Positions 1 to 8,558 of a stretch of DNA of 56,554 bases are shown here, one piece after another. The translations under genes and the position numbers were made by a program. The stretch spans positions 1 through 56,554 of the forward strand of contig CALHKE010000017.1 of the NCBI GenBank assembly GCA_938033695.1, given 5' to 3'. Origin of the DNA: an uncultured Candidatus Saccharibacteria bacterium. Lineage in GTDB: Bacteria > Patescibacteriota > Saccharimonadia > Saccharimonadales > Saccharimonadaceae. The stretch's first letter is position 1. Each line of letters starts with the position of its first letter. The notes under the pieces were generated by a model that ran no database searches, was not told where the DNA came from, and saw only the letters and a list, made by a program, of their open reading frames with translations.

Positions 1-1065
1 CATTTTGATACCTATAGCTTGGTAGATTTGAATCGTGCTGACACCCCACTGATTGAAATTGTCTCTATGCCGGACATTCATTCCAAGGAAGATGCGCGGG
101 ATTATTGTAAGGAGCTTTGGCGTATTCTGACTTTTGCTGGCGTCACTTACGGTGACCTTTATAATGGCAATATGCGTTTCGATGTGAATATTTCACTCGC
201 CAAAAAAGGTAGCACTGAGCTGGGTACGCGTGCTGAAATTAAGAACCTCAACTCTTTCCGATCCGTAGAAATGGCGGTCGATTACGAATATCACAGGCAG
301 AAAAAATTGCTTGATAATGGCGAAAAAGTGGTTCAGGAAACCCGTGGTTGGAATGATAATACCGGCAAAACTACTTCACAGCGCAGCAAGGAAGAAGCCA
401 ATGATTACCGCTACATGCCAGAACCAGATATTCCGCCAATTCATTTGACTGAGGAATATGTCGAAGCTGAACGCGCTAAATTGGTACGCTTGCCAGCCGA
501 CTACCGCGCCATGCTCCGTGTGGTGATTCCAGAGGAACAACTTGAGATTCTTCTCGACCACCAAAATCTCGTCGAAAGTCTAGCTGAATTAAAGTCCGCC
601 TACGATGCTGATGGCATTGAAAAAGAAATCACCAAGAATGCCATCCAGAAGATTTCTAATCTCTACACTTCGGTACTTCTCGCGGAAGAAAATAGTAGCC
701 TTCTGAACGATGAACTTCCGACCACCATGCAGCTTCGCGAACTTGCTGAGATGATTAATAAAAATGAGCTCTCTTCGACTAGTGTCAAAGAAGTATTCTT
801 GCGCTTCTTCGATCCAAATATGCATCATAAATCTGCTCGCGAAATCGCCAAGGAACTTAACCTTCTTCAGGAGAATGACCTCGGTGCGCTCTCTGATATT
901 GTCGATCAAGTTCTAGCTGATCCAGCTTGCGCCCAGGCCGTCGCCGACTTTAAGGCCGGTAGTGAAAAAGTAATTGGTTTCTTAGTGGGTCAGGTGATGA
1001 AATCTTCGAAAGGAAAGGCAAATCCAGCTATCGCCCAGAAACTTTTGCGCGAAAAATTGCAATAA
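1..1065 (+). CDS. gatB: Aspartyl/glutamyl-tRNA amidotransferase subunit B (5' truncated)
   Basis: GatB is the subunit of the GatCAB complex that activates the side chain of mischarged Glu-tRNA(Gln) or Asp-tRNA(Asn) before amidation. The window opens inside the gene: frame 1 is open from base 1 and reads into LVDLNRADTPLIEIVS, the conserved GatB core. The TTG at 19 is internal and not a start. ELGTRAEIKNLNSFRS and the YRYMPEPDIPP segment follow. The C-terminal YqeY-like tail ends with the usual VGQVMKSSKGKANP motif, so the 3' end is intact. About a quarter of the protein lies upstream. A hairpin terminator follows 60 bp after the stop. The identification is secure from family motifs. Confidence 0.95.
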   Translation, partial: HFDTYSLVDLNRADTPLIEIVSMPDIHSKEDARDYCKELWRILTFAGVTYGDLYNGNMRFDVNISLAKKGSTELGTRAEIKNLNSFRSVEMAVDYEYHRQKKLLDNGEKVVQETRGWNDNTGKTTSQRSKEEANDYRYMPEPDIPPIHLTEEYVEAERAKLVRLPADYRAMLRVVIPEEQLEILLDHQNLVESLAELKSAYDADGIEKEITKNAIQKISNLYTSVLLAEENSSLLNDELPTTMQLRELAEMINKNELSSTSVKEVFLRFFDPNMHHKSAREIAKELNLLQENDLGALSDIVDQVLADPACAQAVADFKAGSEKVIGFLVGQVMKSSKGKANPAIAQKLLREKLQ

Positions 1066-1123
1066 TCATCTAGCTAATCACTTGGATTAATTCCTATCAA
1101 AGCCAGTTAAGGCTAAAACCTAA

Positions 1124-1150
1124 AATCCGGCTCCAACGCCGGATTTTTTG
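1124..1150 (+). terminator. Intrinsic terminator of gatB
   Basis: A 7-bp stem AATCCGG/CCGGATT (1124-1130 with 1139-1145) is followed directly by a T run. Confidence 0.85.
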
Positions 1151-1180
1151 ACGGCTAAAATTCCACTATCCGATTCTACT

Positions 1181-1191
1181 TATGCTATAAT
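1181..1191 (+). promoter_or_regulatory. metK promoter, extended -10
   Basis: TATGCTATAAT carries a TGn extension and a perfect -10 (TATAAT at 1186-1191). The ATG lies 31 nt downstream, so the mRNA has a short leader with only a weak AAGAAAG ribosome site. Confidence 0.8.
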
Positions 1192-1222
1192 ATAGAAAAG
1201 TTAAGACCACAAGAAAGAAAAT

Positions 1223-2281
1223 ATGAAACTATACAGTAACGAGATTGTTTTTCGTGGTCATCCTGATAAAGTTTGTGACCAAATTAGTGACGCCCTACTT
1301 GATGCTTTCCTCTCTGGTGATCCTAGCTCCCGTTGTGGTATCGAAGTGATGGGCGGTAAAGGCAGAATTTTTATCACCGGCGAAGTCACTTCCGCCGCTA
1401 AGGTCGATGTTGAGTCTGTGGTGATGCGCGTCTTAAAAGAAGTTGGCTACATTAATGGTGATAACGCAGAAAATCTTACGCCTTCTGGCACGCTCGCGGA
1501 TTTTGAAATTGTTAATAATCTCGGTGTCCAGAGTCAAGATATCGCTCTTGGCACAAATGATGAAGTAGGTGGTGCTGGCGACCAGGGAATGATGTTTGGT
1601 TTTGCCTGTGATGATAATGTCGAATATAAGCCGACTGCCATGGTGATTATGCAGGAATTTTCCAAATTCTACGATGAACTACGTCAAAAAGATTCCCGCT
1701 TCCTCGCCGATGGTAAAACCCAGCTCACTGGTGAGTATGACGACGAGATGCGTCTTTTAAAAATTAAGGACTGGACGATTAGTTATCAAAATACCGAAAT
1801 CGATCGCGCTGAAACCGATCAAATTCTCATCGATAAGGCACGCGAAATTGCTGGTAAATATGGCGTAGAGGTCGAAAAATTCCTCGTAAACCCAACTGGT
1901 AAATTCCTCATCGGTGGGTTCATGGGTGATGCTGGTCTCACTGGGCGCAAAATCGTAGTCGATAGTTATCAATCTTTTGCTCCGGTTGGCGGTGGTGCCT
2001 TCTCGGGGAAGGACCCGTCTAAGGTGGATCGCTCTGCTGCTTATAAGGCGCGCGAAATCGCCGTGGATTACCTCAAGCGTCATAATTTACATTCTTGTGA
2101 AGTGCAACTTTCCTACGCCATCGGTATTGCTGAGCCACTCGCTATCTATATTAAGGGCGATGGTAAAAATATCACACCAGAGCCAGAATTATATGCCGCC
2201 TGTACGCCTAAAAATATTATCAAGGACCTTGATCTCTTACATAAAAAATACGAAGACACTGCCAAATTCGGTCATTTCTAA
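1223..2281 (+). CDS. metK: S-adenosylmethionine synthetase
   Basis: MetK makes S-adenosylmethionine from methionine and ATP in the cytosol. Seen directly: GHPDKVCDQISDALLDA (GHPDK at residues 12-16), GAGDQGMMFGFA, NPTGKFLIGG, GDAGLTGRKIVVDSY and the GGGAFSGKDPSKVDRSAAY loop. These cover the ATP, phosphate and metal binding sites of the family. At 352 residues it is shorter than the usual 380-395. The motif that normally precedes GHPDK, SESVxE, reads NEIVFR here, a lineage-type divergence. It is a single-gene unit with its own extended -10 promoter and a terminator 10 bp after the stop. Function is confident; the N-terminal substitution is a sequence observation only. Confidence 0.95.
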   Translation: MKLYSNEIVFRGHPDKVCDQISDALLDAFLSGDPSSRCGIEVMGGKGRIFITGEVTSAAKVDVESVVMRVLKEVGYINGDNAENLTPSGTLADFEIVNNLGVQSQDIALGTNDEVGGAGDQGMMFGFACDDNVEYKPTAMVIMQEFSKFYDELRQKDSRFLADGKTQLTGEYDDEMRLLKIKDWTISYQNTEIDRAETDQILIDKAREIAGKYGVEVEKFLVNPTGKFLIGGFMGDAGLTGRKIVVDSYQSFAPVGGGAFSGKDPSKVDRSAAYKAREIAVDYLKRHNLHSCEVQLSYAIGIAEPLAIYIKGDGKNITPEPELYAACTPKNIIKDLDLLHKKYEDTAKFGHF

Positions 2282-2290
2282 AAATCAGGA

Positions 2291-2319
2291 AAAGAACCTC
2301 ACTTCAGGGGTTCTTTTTT
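2291..2319 (+). terminator. metK terminator
   Basis: Stem AAAGAACC/GGTTCTTT followed by a T run, immediately after metK. Confidence 0.8.
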
Positions 2320-2406
2320 CCATCTAGGTCTATAGTTTTAATATTTGTAAGTTTAGAATTAATTGATTATATAAACTCATAAATAAACCTTGAATTAAAC
2401 CATAAA

Positions 2407-2417
2407 TACTATAAAAT
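2407..2417 (+). promoter_or_regulatory. Promoter of the first DUF285 gene
   Basis: TACTATAAAAT resembles the -10 used elsewhere in the window (TAAAAT at 2412-2417). An AAAGGA ribosome site near 2447 lies before the ATG at 2460. Confidence 0.5.
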
Positions 2418-2459
2418 AGAGCTAGAAGCATAAGCACAAAAATCAAAAGGAAATGTTGT

Positions 2460-3935
2460 ATGTCTAAACTCAAAACAATTTTGAAGAGACCAGCGCGGGC
2501 GTGGCAGCGCGTTTTTGGTTTCTTACCGATTATCTCGCTTGGTGGCACAGTATTTATTCTCGGCACCTTATCTATCGCCCCGAATTTTATGAATTTCGCC
2601 CACGCGGAAGAAAAACCAGCTCTAAAGCCAAGTGATATTAATCTGTCTATCAGCGTCGACGAAACGTTCCATAAGTTTAATGATGTCTATCTTACTTCGG
2701 ACGGGGTTGAACATGAAGATCAAAATAATATTACTTTTAAACCTACCGTAAAGACTAATAATCCTGCAGGTTACAAAGTTTACTTCTCGGACGTTGATGA
2801 AGATACTAACATGCGCAGTGTTGATGCCACGGTGACCGACTCTATTCGTTCTGCTGCTCCTTCTGATTTTGAGAACGGCCAGCCAAAAAACACCACTGAC
2901 AACTATTGGTATTGTGGTATCCTGCAGGTTCCAGACACTATCACTGGGGAAGCAGAAAAAACCACTTCCACTAATAATGATTTGTCAATCCCAGTCAGAA
3001 GTCACCCACGATTAATTGATGAAGTTAAGTATATAAAAACAAACGATAATAAAAATAATGGGATATACTGTAATATCTCAATCAATAAGCAATTAGCCAC
3101 ATCGACCTATGTTGGCAAAATGATTTTTAGTACCATAGCCAATACTAATAATTTAAAACCTGCCACTTTGAAAGATGGATATTCGGCCTTCCGTAGAATT
3201 CCGAATAACTATGCAGGTAAAAGGGAATTTAAGAGTTTTAAGTATGCCGTACCAACTCCAGCAGATTTTTCTACTGAAGTAAAAAATGATGAATCGATTG
3301 CTTCGAGCGTAAAACCAGACTATAAGTATAGTGGTATGCCTGGGCCAGCCTGTCCTCCTGTGATGGGTTTGGGATTCAATATGTATAATATTACTGCCAA
3401 TAATACGGAAGATGAAGAGCCAGTATTAGTCTGGGCCTCCAGTTGTGATGATCGAGGATTACGTTGGTGGTCTCCATCTGGAACTTTGAAGCTCGGTGAA
3501 AATTGTTCTAATTTCTTCTCTACCGCCAATGCGCCACGTTTTGATAACCTTGATCTTTCTGGCGTCGATATCTCAAATTGCAAGAATATGGAATCTATGT
3601 TTGAACGCACCGATGAAGGATTTAAGGAAATTAATTTCGGATATAACAAATTTTCTTCAGAATTATCTAACACTAAGAATATGTTCAAGGGGAATAGCAA
3701 ACTTGAGAGAATACATACAACTACTGACCTTGATTTAACTTATGTGGCAGAAAGTGAAGGAATGTTTGACGGCTTAAATGAAATATCAGGTTCATATAGA
3801 ATGGAAAATGGGGAATGCAATGGAATGCCATTTATTAGCGCTCACACTGACGCCCGTATGGCAAAAACGCACGGTGGATATTTCTTCCGTGATTATCCAG
3901 GTAAGGAAATGTGTGATAAGGTTATTCATCTTTAA
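2460..3935 (+). CDS. Exported DUF285 (BspA-like) surface protein, cysteine-rich divergent member
   Basis: A 491-residue protein with an N-terminal hydrophobic stretch (about residues 20-45) ending in AHA-EE, a good type I signal peptidase site, so it is probably exported. The middle has a beta-rich region ending in a SIPVRSHP segment comparable to the PIPxxxxP signature of the paralogues at 10-21 kb. From about residue 350 there are roughly three degenerate BspA-type repeats (LDLSGVDISNCKNMESMF and relatives). Unlike the paralogues it carries many cysteines, which could form disulfides outside the cell. It ends without a wall-sorting motif. The role, probably adhesion or host contact, is inferred from the BspA family. 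A ribosome site AAAGGA supports the start. Confidence 0.75.
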   Translation: MSKLKTILKRPARAWQRVFGFLPIISLGGTVFILGTLSIAPNFMNFAHAEEKPALKPSDINLSISVDETFHKFNDVYLTSDGVEHEDQNNITFKPTVKTNNPAGYKVYFSDVDEDTNMRSVDATVTDSIRSAAPSDFENGQPKNTTDNYWYCGILQVPDTITGEAEKTTSTNNDLSIPVRSHPRLIDEVKYIKTNDNKNNGIYCNISINKQLATSTYVGKMIFSTIANTNNLKPATLKDGYSAFRRIPNNYAGKREFKSFKYAVPTPADFSTEVKNDESIASSVKPDYKYSGMPGPACPPVMGLGFNMYNITANNTEDEEPVLVWASSCDDRGLRWWSPSGTLKLGENCSNFFSTANAPRFDNLDLSGVDISNCKNMESMFERTDEGFKEINFGYNKFSSELSNTKNMFKGNSKLERIHTTTDLDLTYVAESEGMFDGLNEISGSYRMENGECNGMPFISAHTDARMAKTHGGYFFRDYPGKEMCDKVIHL

Positions 3936-3946
3936 TAAAAAACCCC

Positions 3947-3976
3947 AAAGAGAGCCCCGTGCTCTCTTTTTTTCTT
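3947..3976 (+). terminator. Terminator of DUF285 gene 1
   Basis: Nine-base-pair stem AAAGAGAGC/GCTCTCTTT (3947-3955 with 3961-3969) with a T run. Confidence 0.85.
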
Positions 3977-3984
3977 CTTGAAAT

Positions 3985-3995
3985 TATGGTAAAAT
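3985..3995 (+). promoter_or_regulatory. fusA promoter, extended -10
   Basis: TATGGTAAAAT, 41 nt upstream of the fusA ATG; an AAGGAA ribosome site sits before the start. Confidence 0.75.
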
Positions 3996-4036
3996 ATCCT
4001 GAAAGTCTAAAAAACTATTAATTAATAAGGAAATTC

Positions 4037-6139
4037 ATGGCAGAAGCTACACATGATTTATCAAAATTGCGCAATATTGGTATTATTGCACATATTGATG
4101 CAGGCAAGACCACGACTTCAGAGGCTATCCTCTACCGTACTGGCTTGAAGCACAAAATCGACCTCGTCAAGGGTGACACCGGTGGTGCTACTACTGACTG
4201 GATGGAACAGGAAAAGGAACGTGGTATTACTATTACTTCCGCAGCTGTTACCGCCACTTGGAAAGGTCACAAAATTAACATTATCGATACCCCGGGCCAC
4301 ATCGACTTTACCGCCGAAGTAGAACGTTCTCTTCGCGTGCTCGATGGTGCCGTCACCGTTTTCGACGGTAAGATGGGTGTTGAAGCTCAATCCGAAACTG
4401 TTTGGCGCCAAGCTACCAAATATGGTGTGCCACGTCTCTGTTTCATTAACAAAATTAACCAAATCGGTGGTGACTTTTACAAGTCTCTCGACTCTATCCA
4501 CAAGCGTCTCTCGAAGAATGCTTTCGCCATTCACCTTCCAATTGGTTTCGAAAAAGATATTTGTGGTGTCGTCGACCTTATCGATATGAAGGCCTATACC
4601 TACAAGGAATATGCTGACCACTCTTTGACCGTTGGCGAAATTCCTGCTGATATGCTCGACAAGGCTAAAAGAGCTCGTGCTCTTCTCGTTGAAGAAGCCG
4701 TGGCTGCCGATGAAGATTTGATGAACAAGTACTTCGCCGAAGGTGAAGAAGCTATCACCGAAGCTGAGCTCAAGGCCGCTCTCCGTAAGCGTGTGCTCGA
4801 AGGTGACTTCTTCCTCGTCACTGGTGGTGATGGTCGTGGTGTGATCGTTGAAAAAGTTCTCGACCTCTGTGTTGATTATCTTCCTTCGCCTCTTGACCGT
4901 GATCTCGGTCAAACCGTTGGTACTGATCCAAAAACTGGTGATAAGGTTATTCGCAAGGCTTCTGTCACTGAACCTCTCACCGCTCTTGCTTTCAAGATCG
5001 CTTCTGACCCATTCGTTGGTAAACTCGTTTTCGTACGTGTCTACTCTGGTGTTTTGAGATCTGGTTCTTACATCTTGAACGCTACCACCGGCAATAAAGA
5101 ACGCGTCGGTCGTCTCGTCCGTATGTTCGCTGATAAGCGTGAAGAAATTTCTGAGGTTGCCGCTGGTGATATCGCCGCTATCGTCGGTCTCAAGGAAACC
5201 ACCACTGGTACCACGCTTTGTGATCCAGCCCACCCAATCCACCTTGAATCTATCGAATTCCCAGAACCACCTGTTTCTATCGCTGTTGAGCCTAAGACTA
5301 AGGCCGACCAAGAAAAAATGGGTCTCGGTCTCGCTAAGCTCGCTGAAGAAGATCCAACCTTCCGTGTTCATACTGATGAAGAAACTGGTCAAACCATCAT
5401 CTCTGGTATGGGTGAGCTTCACCTTGAAATCATTATCGACCGTTTGAAGCGTGAGCATAATGTGGAAGCTAATACCGGTGCTCCTCAGGTTGCCTACCGT
5501 GAAACCATTCGTGGTACTGCCGAAGCTCAAGGTAAGCATATTAAGCAGTCCGGTGGTCGTGGTCAGTACGGTGATGTTTGGATTAAGTTTGAGCCAAATG
5601 AACCAGGCAAGGGTTTCGAATTCATCGATATGATTAAGGGTGGTGTGGTGCCTCAAGAATACCGCAAACCAGTTCAGCAAGGTGTTGAAGAAACCCTTAA
5701 CGGTGGTGTGATTGCTGGCTACCCAGTAGTTGATATTAAGGCTACCCTCTATGATGGTTCCTACCACGATGTCGACTCTTCCGAGCTCGCCTTCAAACTC
5801 GCCGGTAGCTTGGCTACCCGTGAAGGTATCAAGAAAGCTAAACCAGTTCTTCTTGAACCATTTATGAAGCTTGAAGTTACTACCCCAGAAGAATTCATGG
5901 GTGACGTGATCGGTGATATTAACTCTCGCCGTGGCCGTATCGACTCTATGGAAGATATTCAAGGTGGCGCCAAGCTTATTACCGCTTTTGCTCCACTTGC
6001 TAACCTCTTTGGTTACACTTCGGATCTCCGCTCGATGAGCCAAGGTCGTGCCGCTTCTTCCATGGAGCTTGCGCAATACGAGGAAGTACCACCTAACGTT
6101 GCTCAAGAAATCATCGAGAAGCGTAATACTTCTAAGTAA
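4037..6139 (+). CDS. fusA: Elongation factor G with atypical G4/G5 motifs
   Basis: EF-G drives tRNA-mRNA translocation on the ribosome using GTP. The 700 residues show the full five-domain protein: G1 AHIDAGKTT, G2 RGITI, G3 DTPGHIDF, later GMGELHLEI, and a domain IV with SGGRGQYGDVWI. Two motifs are unusual. G4, universally NKxD, reads NKIN (residues 138-141). The region that normally carries G5 GSAFKN reads TGGDGRG (262-268). Both contact the guanine base in known translational GTPases. The gene stands alone, away from rpsL-rpsG at 45.8 kb and tuf at 8.6 kb, with its own promoter and terminator. Identity is certain; altered nucleotide selectivity is only inferred. Confidence 0.97.
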   Translation: MAEATHDLSKLRNIGIIAHIDAGKTTTSEAILYRTGLKHKIDLVKGDTGGATTDWMEQEKERGITITSAAVTATWKGHKINIIDTPGHIDFTAEVERSLRVLDGAVTVFDGKMGVEAQSETVWRQATKYGVPRLCFINKINQIGGDFYKSLDSIHKRLSKNAFAIHLPIGFEKDICGVVDLIDMKAYTYKEYADHSLTVGEIPADMLDKAKRARALLVEEAVAADEDLMNKYFAEGEEAITEAELKAALRKRVLEGDFFLVTGGDGRGVIVEKVLDLCVDYLPSPLDRDLGQTVGTDPKTGDKVIRKASVTEPLTALAFKIASDPFVGKLVFVRVYSGVLRSGSYILNATTGNKERVGRLVRMFADKREEISEVAAGDIAAIVGLKETTTGTTLCDPAHPIHLESIEFPEPPVSIAVEPKTKADQEKMGLGLAKLAEEDPTFRVHTDEETGQTIISGMGELHLEIIIDRLKREHNVEANTGAPQVAYRETIRGTAEAQGKHIKQSGGRGQYGDVWIKFEPNEPGKGFEFIDMIKGGVVPQEYRKPVQQGVEETLNGGVIAGYPVVDIKATLYDGSYHDVDSSELAFKLAGSLATREGIKKAKPVLLEPFMKLEVTTPEEFMGDVIGDINSRRGRIDSMEDIQGGAKLITAFAPLANLFGYTSDLRSMSQGRAASSMELAQYEEVPPNVAQEIIEKRNTSK

Positions 6140-6150
6140 GTAGTCTCTTA

Positions 6151-6180
6151 AAAATAACCTCTCCGGAGGTTATTTTTTTA
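6151..6180 (+). terminator. fusA terminator
   Basis: Stem AATAACCTC/GAGGTTATT with a short loop and a long T run. Confidence 0.9.
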
Positions 6181-6243
6181 TTTGAAGTCCTAATTAAAGT
6201 ATCTGAAAAACTTGAAAAATTAGTGAAAATATTTCTACATCAA

Positions 6244-6275
6244 AAAGCCCCGCATTTCTGCGAGGCTCTTTTTTT
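6244..6275. terminator. Bidirectional terminator before the lipoprotein gene
   Basis: Stem AGCCCCGCA/TGCGAGGCT (6246-6254 with 6259-6267) is flanked by an A run on one side and a T run on the other. It can serve the reverse-strand lipoprotein gene and back up fusA. Confidence 0.75.
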
Positions 6276-6280
6276 GGAGA

Positions 6281-7774
6281 TTAATTTCGTCTTACGACTA
6301 CGTTCGCATCAATATCTGCAAACAAGTCATCACGATTAAGATTAGACTCGTGTCCAACCAGAGCATTAGTGCGCTCCACTACTCGCTTGATCAGATCCAC
6401 CGAATCCTCACGTACATAATACAATGCACGATATTGATCCTTAGACGGATCGTAATTAGGATTGTTCTCGATAAAACGCTTCAACTGCATCTCTGCATAG
6501 AAGCTGGAAAGTTCTGGCGAAAGTAATAAAACATTACCATCATTAGAAAAATATGATCCGCCCTGATGATCAATATCCGTGAGCTTCATCTTGTGCATCA
6601 CGTGATAAAAATCTTCCGGTCTCGCATCGGTTCTTCCGTAGCCGGAATTTGGGAAAAGCCGGTCATCTTTCACATAGTAGACTTCAATCCCATTTACGCC
6701 AATACCATAAAACACTCCGCTAATATGTCGGCGAGAATCGATACGGTAGGGTACTAGACGTTTTTCGAAATCTGCCATATTGCCAAGATCGTTTATCTGC
6801 TTACCCTCCGCTCCATAATTTGCATCGAACCGAATCATTAATTTCGGATTCGCTTCGCAAATAAAGGTATAGACGTCCAGTGCCGGGAAGCTATCAGCTA
6901 ATCTGAGGTTGAACCCGTTATCTCTCATATAGCCAACCAGGTCAAACTCGCCAAATCTAGTGTAGGTCTTTGGGTCATTTTTCTGATGGGTGGGAAGTGG
7001 CTCAGAAGCTTCTTGCTTAATACGTCTCAGCATATACTCCGCCGTAAAAGAAATAGTGTCCGGTTCATCTGGTTCAATCGGCTCCATGGGATCGAGCTTA
7101 GTAGTGTGAAATTCATCTACCAAATTCTGCACCAGGAACTGCGTATAATTAATTCCGTCAGCTCCGGTAAAGTTTGGCGTGCGGCCATTCAGATATGGAT
7201 CTAGGAACCCAGCGTCAGTACCATCCTTGATATAAGTCGGTATATTCCGATAGTGGTAATAGCTATTCTCTCCGGCATCGGTATTTACTTCGAGCACAGA
7301 ATTTCCTCTGATACTTTGAGTTAAATGCTTCGGGAAGAGAATTACGTTACTTGGTACCATAAAATCCGAAATGTAACTGCCAGATTGCGACACAAGCTGA
7401 TCTCTCAGGTCTTCCACTTCTCTGATATTAAATTCAGAAACCATCTGGAATGTGCCTGGGTGCGACCTACTTGGATCGGGATCTTTTAGCGGTGCTAATC
7501 CATAATCATTTCTGGCTGCCCGTCTAGCTTCTAATACGTCAGGAGTGGCATCCTTAATCGGGCCGGCTATTTCGCCGCCACCGAATTCAGAAGCGTCCAC
7601 AGCTGCCGTCAATTGCGCATCCATCTCGTATGGATTGTCGGTCTCATCCTTATAATCCACCTCTGCCTTAGCCGTAGTCTCAATTTCGGAAGTCTCCGGT
7701 AACGTGGTTTTACTCTGGGCGTTGCAAGCAACTAAACCGAGAGCGAGTGACAAAAACAGGAATTGTTTCTTCAT
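6281..7774 (-). CDS. Predicted lipoprotein of unknown function
   Basis: A 497-residue protein not assigned to a family. The N-terminus is a classical lipoprotein signal: MKKQ, a hydrophobic stretch, then LVAC-N, so Cys17 is probably lipidated and the protein tethered outside the membrane. A Thr/Glu-rich linker (about residues 20-60) follows, then a long soluble region without repeats or membrane segments, rich in Asp, Tyr and Asn. The start is supported by a GGAGGTG ribosome site and a promoter. It is the only reverse-strand gene in the first 31 kb. No catalytic motif is recognised; an adhesin, binding protein or degradative enzyme are all possible. Confidence 0.7.
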   Translation of the reverse strand: MKKQFLFLSLALGLVACNAQSKTTLPETSEIETTAKAEVDYKDETDNPYEMDAQLTAAVDASEFGGGEIAGPIKDATPDVLEARRAARNDYGLAPLKDPDPSRSHPGTFQMVSEFNIREVEDLRDQLVSQSGSYISDFMVPSNVILFPKHLTQSIRGNSVLEVNTDAGENSYYHYRNIPTYIKDGTDAGFLDPYLNGRTPNFTGADGINYTQFLVQNLVDEFHTTKLDPMEPIEPDEPDTISFTAEYMLRRIKQEASEPLPTHQKNDPKTYTRFGEFDLVGYMRDNGFNLRLADSFPALDVYTFICEANPKLMIRFDANYGAEGKQINDLGNMADFEKRLVPYRIDSRRHISGVFYGIGVNGIEVYYVKDDRLFPNSGYGRTDARPEDFYHVMHKMKLTDIDHQGGSYFSNDGNVLLLSPELSSFYAEMQLKRFIENNPNYDPSKDQYRALYYVREDSVDLIKRVVERTNALVGHESNLNRDDLFADIDANVVVRRN

Positions 7775-7827
7775 CGTGCACCTCCATTTTAATGTGCGTA
7801 GGTTTAAGCGTCCTAAAAGTTAAATAT

Positions 7828-7856
7828 ATTCTACAATTTTTTGAGTGAAAAGTCAA
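7828..7856 (-). promoter_or_regulatory. Promoter of the lipoprotein gene
   Basis: Read on the reverse strand: -35 TTGACT (7851-7856), 17-bp spacer, -10 TAGAAT (7828-7833), with a GGAGGTG ribosome site before the ATG at 7774. Confidence 0.8.
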
Positions 7857-7898
7857 TTTTACTATAATCGAATTCGAAACTAGCGTAAAATAAAAAAA

Positions 7899-7909
7899 TA
7901 TGGTAAAAT
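7899..7909 (+). promoter_or_regulatory. Promoter of the small membrane-protein gene
   Basis: TATGGTAAAAT extended -10, giving a leader of about 60 nt before the ATG at 7979. Confidence 0.7.
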
Positions 7910-7978
7910 ATGCAGGTTAGTTTTTCAAAAAAATGGAAAAATCAGTAAGCACTTTATAAAAGCGAAGGGGGAAATTGT

Positions 7979-8341
7979 ATGTTCGCAGTATTAATTACAT
8001 TGGCGTGTTTTTTATCTGGATTGTTCTGTCTAATTTTAGATTATTTTCGGGTCATTCTTATCCTAAAAATGGGTGTCTTCATCTGTGGTTGGCTTGGTCT
8101 AACTGCGCTTCTTGCTATGATGTCGATTCTGTATTATCAACGTAAGAAGCTTATCGAAGAGAGAATTGCTAAGGCGGAGGAGGCAATGGATCAGGATTGT
8201 TATCACTTTCAGTTTGACACGGGAACAGCTAGAAAGCTCCGTAAAATCAATAATGATGATGTCATTTTTGACGATTCCGGATGTGGTTGTGAAATGGAGC
8301 GTGAGTATTCCACACCAGCTCGGGTGATTCCGAATGATTAA
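7979..8341 (+). CDS. Small two-helix membrane protein, unknown
   Basis: A 120-residue protein with two hydrophobic segments near residues 2-22 and 28-52, then a basic YYQRKKLIEER junction and a charged, mostly acidic C-terminal half. Positive charges after the second helix suggest that the tail is cytoplasmic. A GCGC cysteine-containing motif lies near residue 101. A GGGGGA ribosome site 8 nt upstream supports the start. No family is recognised. The gene is alone, with its own promoter and a weak terminator, between the divergent lipoprotein gene and tuf. Confidence 0.65.
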   Translation: MFAVLITLACFLSGLFCLILDYFRVILILKMGVFICGWLGLTALLAMMSILYYQRKKLIEERIAKAEEAMDQDCYHFQFDTGTARKLRKINNDDVIFDDSGCGCEMEREYSTPARVIPND

Positions 8342-8417
8342 CCAAACTACAATTTAAATTAACTTAAAATCTACTCATTTGAGTAAAAATTACTACAACA
8401 TCGAAAAACTAACTGTC

Positions 8418-8443
8418 AAGGCGTCAATTTGGCGCCTTTTTTC
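8418..8443 (+). terminator. Terminator of the small membrane-protein gene
   Basis: AAGGCG/CGCCTT stem followed by a T run. Confidence 0.7.
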
Positions 8444-8463
8444 TGGATTTCTCTCTTTACTTA

Positions 8464-8474
8464 TTCCGTAAAAT
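8464..8474 (+). promoter_or_regulatory. Possible tuf promoter
   Basis: TTCCGTAAAAT matches the -10 used elsewhere (TAAAAT at 8469-8474) but without the TGn extension. The leader has two purine-rich ribosome-like sites (AAGGAGA), only the second correctly spaced for the ATG. Confidence 0.5.
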
Positions 8475-8558
8475 CTATTAATATATAGATATATCTAGCT
8501 TCTTGGCTGGTTAATATTAGTGCCAAGGAGAATAAATATTAAAGGAGAATAATAAAGA

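Noticed and set aside
1977..2327. A 116-codon frame overlapping the end of metK
   Set aside because: Entirely within metK and its terminator in another frame, with no ribosome site or recognisable protein.
4118..6106. A 662-codon open frame antisense to fusA
   Set aside because: It mirrors EF-G exactly, has no promoter or ribosome site and a low-complexity composition. It arises from the codon bias of fusA. A similar shadow occurs opposite tuf (8775-9518).
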